This document shows positions 57,972-64,000 of a stretch of DNA of 64,000 nucleotides, piece by piece. Source of the DNA: Tigriopus japonicus (taxonomy: Eukaryota; Arthropoda; Copepoda; Harpacticoida; Harpacticidae); the NCBI GenBank assembly GCA_010645155.1, contig JAAGOF010000064.1, positions 517,341-581,340 on the forward strand. Direction: 5' to 3'. Numbering within the stretch: the first letter of the stretch is position 1; each line of letters begins with the position of its first letter. Under the pieces are notes generated by a model that was not told the origin of the DNA, did not search any database, and saw nothing but the letters and a program-made list of their open reading frames with translations. Made by a program: the position numbers and the translations under genes.

Positions 57972-59766
57972 GGTCAAGGAGAGCGGTGGTCGGGTCAGGC
58001 GGGAGGGAGGGAAGGAGGAGGGAACGAACGCGGCCGAGAAAGTCGTCGAATCGAGAGGCTAGGGCGGACCGGGGCGAACCGCAAAAACACCGCCGCGTTC
58101 ACCGACCGCATCCAATCCGCGGCGGAGGCGTCACAATCAATAACGAGGAAAGGGTCTCGGGTTTTCTCCGCGTTTCTTCGTGCTTGATTTTGAGTTTGGT
58201 CGTTCGTTGCAACTTGGGGATGGATCGGGATGGATCGGGATAGGTTAGGTTAGTTAGTTTGTTAGTATGTTGAGGCAGACACAAGAGGATGCCACGACAG
58301 CTGGTTGTCGTTGTTTTTGAGAGCCCAAAACGATCCCGGTGAACAAACGGTAGGGGAGTGTTACGGACTTCAAGGTCACTATTTTATGACGAATCAGGGC
58401 ATGAATTGTCTAGACATCATTACAGCATGCGTATCTGTCTGTCAAAAATCTTGTTCACCATTCCTCATCAACCCCATTCAACTGAAATACTAATGGTTTC
58501 TTGCAGATTAGAAGTACCTAACAACAACATCAAAGTGAAGAAGATAATGCTCAATGAAGGTGACCTGTTTCTTACTATATTTTGCAAGAACGGACATTCA
58601 GAGGGAATCTTTAATAACACCACTTTGACACTGTGATGGACCAAAAGTGACGGAGTGATGTTTTTATTGGACAGCATGTGTATACCGTGGCTGTGAGCTT
58701 CAGTGTTAATAACAGGGCCTTATATCTTCAAGCAGACGCCCAATTTTCATGAAAATTTGTTTGAGTTTACCATATCTGAATTTCTCTGAATTTGGAATTA
58801 CTGTATAAAAGTAGCATGTTCGTTAAATTGAGATCCATTGTCAGTTTTGTGCGAAATTTTGTATTGTGGTTAATTAGTTTTGAGGAATCCCTTGGCACAG
58901 AGTGATTTAAGAGATTTGAATTAATGATTCATCTTTTGGCAATGAGGATACATAAAAGTTGCTTCAAGCGCTTTTCGCGTCCGTTCAATGATTCTAGGTC
59001 CATAGAAACGATTGATATTTCACGTAAAGTTGCCTTGGGTGGAATTGGACCAATAATGCGCAAAATTTATTTTTAGGGTGATTGAATAAGAAGCAATTAA
59101 TTAAGCTTTGTGTCATTGCAAAAAGAGGACTTAAAATTCATCCAAACAATAATTTGAAGATGCTGATTTGTTCAGTGGATTCCACAGAATCAAATCAAAA
59201 CCTATTTCAAAATGATGCCCGTACAGAGAAACTAAATATGTTTTAATACTGCTTTCTGGTGATGTGTGGTTTTACATGTATGATTTTCTAGCAATAAGCT
59301 GAGCATATTATGAACCAGTTGTAAGCAAAGGTATCAAGACGTAAAATAAAAATCGCTTCCATGGACCTAGAATCATCAAATAGACACTACAATGGGAAAA
59401 ACTTGGATTTGACAAAATGGGCTGCAGTAACTCAGTACAGCCAACGGCCCTGTTCTATCACTAGCGGCATGATTTAAAACACTCACTTCAAGCAACCTTT
59501 ATATGCCCCCATTTCATTCAAATTCAAATTTGGGGTCGTTTTGGGCTACGCGTCAACTGAATTGCGCGTCCTGTGGTGCGACGGTTGGATTGTCAAGGGT
59601 TTGTCGTAGTCCGTCTCCGTCAGTTCATTCATCCGTCCAAAGCCTAGGCTGAAGAGGCTAAGCTAGGCTGTAAGTGACGGGATTTCGCGGTGGTTTGTCT
59701 GCGCTTGGGGTTTGCGCTCAATGCAATGACAACAATCGCTCAGCTGCCCGCTGATCTGATCTAAGC
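57972..59766. other. upstream region of the BRPF-like gene
   Basis: The first 250 bases are GC-rich with many CG dinucleotides and probably contain the promoter and 5' untranslated region of the minus-strand BRPF-like gene. A short tandem of GGGATGGATC lies near 58218-58245. Beyond it the DNA becomes AT-rich with no supported gene. Confidence 0.5.
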
Positions 59767-59774
59767 GTATACAC

Positions 59775-61073
59775 TAGAGCTGTGCATCGGATCAGAAAAG
59801 TCGGATCCGATCGGATCCGAATCCGATCGGATTCGGATTCGTTCGGATTGACGCAAGAATTTTCGGATTCGGATTCGTTCGGATTTTAGCGCGAATTTTC
59901 GGATTCGGATTCGTTCGGATTTGCCAAAACCTGTCGGATTCGGATTCGGATTCGGATTTGCGAAAAAAATTTCGGATCCGACGTAATCCGAAACCAATCC
60001 GAATTTTTCATTTTACTTTTTTATTTCAATTCACAATATTTTCATTATGAGACCTTTTTTGTTTGATGATTTAAATGCAATCTCCTGCCTTCAACTCTGA
60101 ATTTTTTAATGACTCCACAAGGTATTTTAATGTTTCAGATTTTACCAATTAAATGAGAGCATTGAGATCAAATATTTCTATATTAAGAGAATCATAGAAA
60201 GGTTTTGTAGTAAAAAAGCATCAAAAAGTTACAAAACGTGTTCAAAGCAAAACCATCCTATTTGAATAAAGTAAAGATTTTGCCAAGTATTCACCCCTGG
60301 ATTGCAATTAAGTGCGTAAATATCAGCCCACTTGACACCAAACTGATTTAAAGATAAAAATGTTTTCACCCCATTCAATTACGCAGTTTTTTCTGCATTT
60401 GACTGTTGATATGATTGTGATTTTTTGAATCAATACCTTTTCATAAACATTTTAACATATTTGGTTCATTTTGGGAAATTCTATTGTGCAAAGAGCATTC
60501 ATTAATTTGCTCTAATTGTCCTGAAATATTTTGCCAAAAAACAAGAAAATGCTTATTTTTTCCTGGAAAATGCCAAAATGTTAAAAAAAATCAAGGCTAA
60601 ACGTGGAAATATTAAAAAGATATATTATATTTAAAATAATATGTTTTTGGCACTTCTAGTTGAAAGTGTTATTTCCAATTTAGGCCAAAATAACAAAATA
60701 ATCAGATTTAAATCGGAATTAGCAAAAAAAATTTCGGATTTTTTTCGGATTTTCGCCAAATTTTCGGATATTTTTCGGATTTTCGCCAAATTTTCGGATT
60801 TTTTTCGGATTTTCGCCAAATTTTCGGATTTTTTTCGGATTTTGCGCCAAATTTTCGGATTCGGATTCGTTCGGATTGGGCAGAAGATTTTCGGATTCGG
60901 ATTCGTTCGGATTGGGCAAAAATTTTCGGATTCGGATTCGTTCGGATTGAGTAGCAAATTTTCGGATTCGGATTCGTTCGGATTGAATGGAAGCTCTCGG
61001 ATTCGGATTCGGATTAAAGAAATCAAGTTCGGATTGGATTTTGGGGACCTTTCGGATCCGATGCACAGCTCTA
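59775..61073. mobile_element. hAT-like non-autonomous element, 1299 bp, with TTCGGATTCG arrays
   Basis: An exact 8-bp duplication GTATACAC flanks it at 59767-59774 and 61074-61081. The TIRs match over TAGAGCTGTGCATCGGATC (19 bp; the right end is its complement with one extra C). Next to both ends are arrays of TTCGGATTCGGATTCG units, with TTTTCGCCAAATTTTCGG variants on the right (60720-60860). The middle 700 bp is AT-rich and non-coding. The arrays create long open frames on both strands with Arg-Ile, Asn-Pro or Phe-Gly periodic peptides; these are by-products and not genes. Confidence 0.93.
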
Positions 61074-61326
61074 GTATACACACAGTTGTGTGACCAAAAA
61101 TACATGAATCTGTTTGAACTTGGATATAGTGACATTGAAATAGATTTTTGATGGCTCGTGAAAATTTTACTACTTAAATTGACGAGTTTCGGGTCAAAAG
61201 TAATGACGTCGGTATTCTAATTCAGGTTCAAGATTTGATCGGGTGCCCATTGATATGTGGTCGTGGATTTATGGCTACCCTGGCCATTGTTCTTGCGTGG
61301 CTCCAAGCCGAGACCTTCACCATTGC

Positions 61327-62615
61327 CAAGGTGACCAGATTTAGCTTGAAAAAGCCAAGTTGACCTTTTTCAAGATTTTTTGTGAAATCTAGTTCAAGAA
61401 AATATTTTCACCTTTTTTGGATTTATTTCGCCGTTTATAGCCTTCTTCCTAGCATTTTCTTGTCATCTTTAGCTTTTTCAGCATTTTTTTCATTGGACTT
61501 TCAATGAATCGGTATTAAATTTTGATACCTCAATTTAAAAAAAGACCATTTTGTCGACATTTTTTTTCTTACATTGAAATGATCAACACATTGTGTGGAA
61601 TTAAAAGTCAGATTTCTTGCTATTGGTGAAATCAAGAATTCATAAATAAGAGATTTAACATTTCAGAGGGCAGTTTATGTTGTTGCATATGCAGTCTTGC
61701 AGGAGAAGAGATAATACAAACGGCACCAGCTTTGGTCTTATCAGGTGATTTCACCCTATGTCAGAATTGGATATAATTGTTGGAAAGTTTAGTAACTGAA
61801 GTAGTAAGTAAAAATACTTTAAATGTTCAATTTATGTAAATTTTGGTGTTTATTGAAGGAACATTTGAAGCCAAATCACAAACCCCTTTATTTCTTGTTA
61901 AAATTCATCATTTCAAGAAAATACGTGCGAATAAAGACTCTTTTGGCTTTTTTGCCCCCAAAAATGTTGTCATGTCAACAATACTGATGCGACCAAATTG
62001 GCCGTTTCTTTGTTTGTTTATATGTTTGTTTGGGGTTTTTAAGTATTTGTTTGTTTTGGGGTAAATTTGTATCATTTCCCAATATAAGCAGTGTTGCCGT
62101 CATGAATCGTAATAATTTGTAAAAGCGAGTGTCTGATGATCATTTTCAACGTAATAATTAATGCTGTTGAAAGGATTTATTGCTCTTTGAAGTACACCTC
62201 ATACAACTGTAACACTTAGGTTTGACTTTCAAAAGTTTTTAAGACCTCAGCATACTATTGACCTTCTTCTCACTCTTAAGGGGTGTCACTATTAACAGCT
62301 CTGTTTTTCTGGGAGACCAAAACAACAACATCTGTCGACTTGTTCTTCCGATTTGTTTGTTTTTTATTTGTGGTTTGTATTTTTACACTGTTGTTTGTTT
62401 GTTTCCCATCAATAGTCAACAACAGCCTCCTGTTTTGTTGACAAACCCTTAATCCTAGCCCTAACTTTCGGAATCCCTAACCTAGGGAATTACCAAAATT
62501 ATTTAGCTTTTTTCGACTTTTTTGTCCCAAAATTCAGCTTTGTTTGACGCAAATCGAGCTTCTTTTTTGTTCGAGAATTTGGCTTCAAAGCTCGCTCGGG
62601 AACCTGGTCACACTG
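61327..62615. mobile_element. probable hAT-like non-autonomous element, 1289 bp
   Basis: The termini are CAAGGTGACCAGATTTAGC (left) and, complemented, CAGTGTGACCAGGTTCCCG (right), a CANNG-type hAT end. Similarity resumes at GAAGCC/AAAGCC. The flanking octamers ACCATTGC and CCCAATGC agree at 6 of 8 positions. AGCTTTTT-like words recur inside near both ends. No transposase is encoded. It lies only about 250 bp from the preceding hAT-like element. Confidence 0.66.
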
Positions 62616-62623
62616 CCCAATGC

Positions 62624-64000
62624 CTAATACCAAATGCCAGTTTCCAAGGCCAGGTTGACTTTTTAGCGGTCATGATATTTCTCGGACTTTAAATGAGCCC
62701 TTACCGTCATCATTTCTTGATTGTATTTGAAAAATTGAAATAATTTGATGCTTTTTGACGACCTTATTATTTTCCAATCGACTCGAACGGCATGATGAAA
62801 AAGCATCTCAGCTTAGTGAGAACCCTTAAAACTTTCGCGGCAGAACAGTCCTCTTCATAGATTGCGGTTGGGTTTGGATTAGAGACTGGCTATATCTTTG
62901 AGAGGATGCTAAAAACAAGCCATTTTAACGATCCCTCCTTGATACCATTAAATAAAATATAAAAATTAAATTAATGTTTGAGTAATTCGAGAAACATTTA
63001 TAAAATCTTTATTCTATTTTCCAAGCAATGTTTGTGGATGAATTGAAGTATGAAAAGTTTTCTTGTGAATCATTTCGATCATGATATTGATCGAAACTTT
63101 TGAGCTTTTATTTTAAGATTCTCCATGAATACAGGTTTGCATATTTTGGAATCATTCTCAGGCTGTTCTTTCAGCAAATTCTATCACATTAGTTATAACA
63201 CATTCAAAATTACCTGTCCTTAAAATTTTGCAACGCAATGTTTTCGTCCAAAACATTAATCCGTTGGTGGAGAATTTCTAGATGTTCATGGTTGGCCGAA
63301 TGACATTAAACCAAACTTTAATATGCACCATTAACTCTTACTAGATGTCCCGAGATGTGGTTGTGCTTTTGCAATGGAATGTAGTTAAATGCTCCTAATC
63401 TCATGTATTCATCCAAACCAAAAAAAAGCTACTAGTCTTCTTAACAATCACTTTTAATTTTATCTCAAACTACATGTGCACTACAAGTGGTATGCTGTGG
63501 ACTCGCACAATGTCTACGATGCCGATTATCAAGTATGATGATGACGTCACGGCCATGTTGAAATATGTCAACAAAACAATTGCCATTGAACAAGTAAAAC
63601 CTCGGCCAAGACATCACTGCATGTCTTTCGTCCATTTCATCTTATACTCCCGGGGTGAGTTGACAATTTTCCCGAATAGTGAAAACGAGTTCCAGATTAT
63701 AAAAACCTCATTCTAGTCAACAATACAATAAACACAAAGTATCAAAAGATTCGAAAAAGTAATCTTCAATTTTGTTCGTTGATCGTCGCTGATTCAGCCA
63801 TGCAACCACTCATTCATACACATAAATTTTGAAACCACAAGCATTCTGAATTGGCAGTATTTCAAAGAGCTTTTGGCAATGTCGACCTGAAACCACCTGA
63901 TATTGACGCATTGCTGATTCGGCATGTTGGTGAGACGAAAAACTGTGGCTCCCACTCCTCCTCTTTCTTCTTTCTTCATTTGTTTCGTTTTTTAAAGGCA
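62624..64000. other. non-coding right edge
   Basis: AT-rich DNA with short open frames only. No gene, RNA or repeat boundary could be supported. Confidence 0.45.

Noticed and set aside
57570..58243. Plus-strand open frames opposite the BRPF-like start
   Set aside because: GC-rich coding DNA opens the opposite strand; no protein features are seen.
59761..61135. Several open frames of 78-150 codons encoding Arg-Ile/Asn-Pro or Phe-Gly repeats
   Set aside because: They lie wholly within the TTCGGAT arrays of a TIR-bounded element and are open on both strands because the unit has no stop codon.

Overview
This is an animal nuclear genome window, most likely arthropod and plausibly crustacean/copepod. 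Four things point that way: spliced genes with GT-AG introns, a CLIP-domain serine protease homologue, a BRPF-family chromatin protein, and a varied load of CR1-like, tRNA-SINE, hAT-like, mariner-like and P-element-like repeats. No prokaryotic operon, plasmid or viral gene set is visible. The species call is inference; nothing here proves it.

Layout. 1-9.2 kb: repeat-rich. It holds a short hAT-like non-autonomous element, an apparently intact CR1-like non-LTR retrotransposon (ORF1 and ORF2, with a (CATTATAA)3 tail), a tRNA-derived SINE, a decayed reverse-transcriptase fragment, and then the last exon of a Cys-loop ligand-gated ion channel on the + strand. 10.8-21.3 kb: one minus-strand gene of seven exons, reassembled by eye with matching intron phases. 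It encodes a 447-residue CLIP-domain serine protease homologue whose catalytic Ser is Gly. 21.3-39.8 kb: mostly non-coding DNA with microsatellites, nested DNA-transposon remnants and one convincing but unidentified exon. 39.8-46.6 kb: an unidentified minus-strand exon, a second hAT-like element with a nested foldback, a broken P-element/THAP-type transposase, a mariner-like MITE and a frameshifted coding remnant. 49.4-58.0 kb: three consecutive minus-strand genes, namely an unrecognised proline-rich 313-residue protein, a five-exon LRWD1-like WD40 protein (459 aa, no LRR part), and an intronless BRPF/Br140 protein (1341 aa; C2H2, PHD-knuckle-PHD, bromodomain, PWWP). 59.7-62.6 kb: two more hAT-like non-autonomous elements.

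How the genes relate. The BRPF-like and LRWD1-like genes are both nuclear chromatin proteins and lie head-to-tail 375 bp apart, which suggests a gene-dense island. The protease homologue and the channel exon are unrelated to them.

Most interesting observation. At least three, and probably more, hAT-like elements (611-1076, 41915-42874, 59775-61073, probably 61327-62615 and 23305-24332, and an end at 38017) share one architecture. Each has a short TIR starting TAGRG or CARNG and an 8-bp target duplication. The interior is filled by an array of a short motif copied from the inner edge of that element's own TIR. The motif differs between elements (TTATTTGCC, TTATTCGTC, TTCGGATTCG). In the clearest cases the array reads in the orientation of the right-hand end. 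I regard this as a possibly undescribed mode of element growth or transposase-site amplification.
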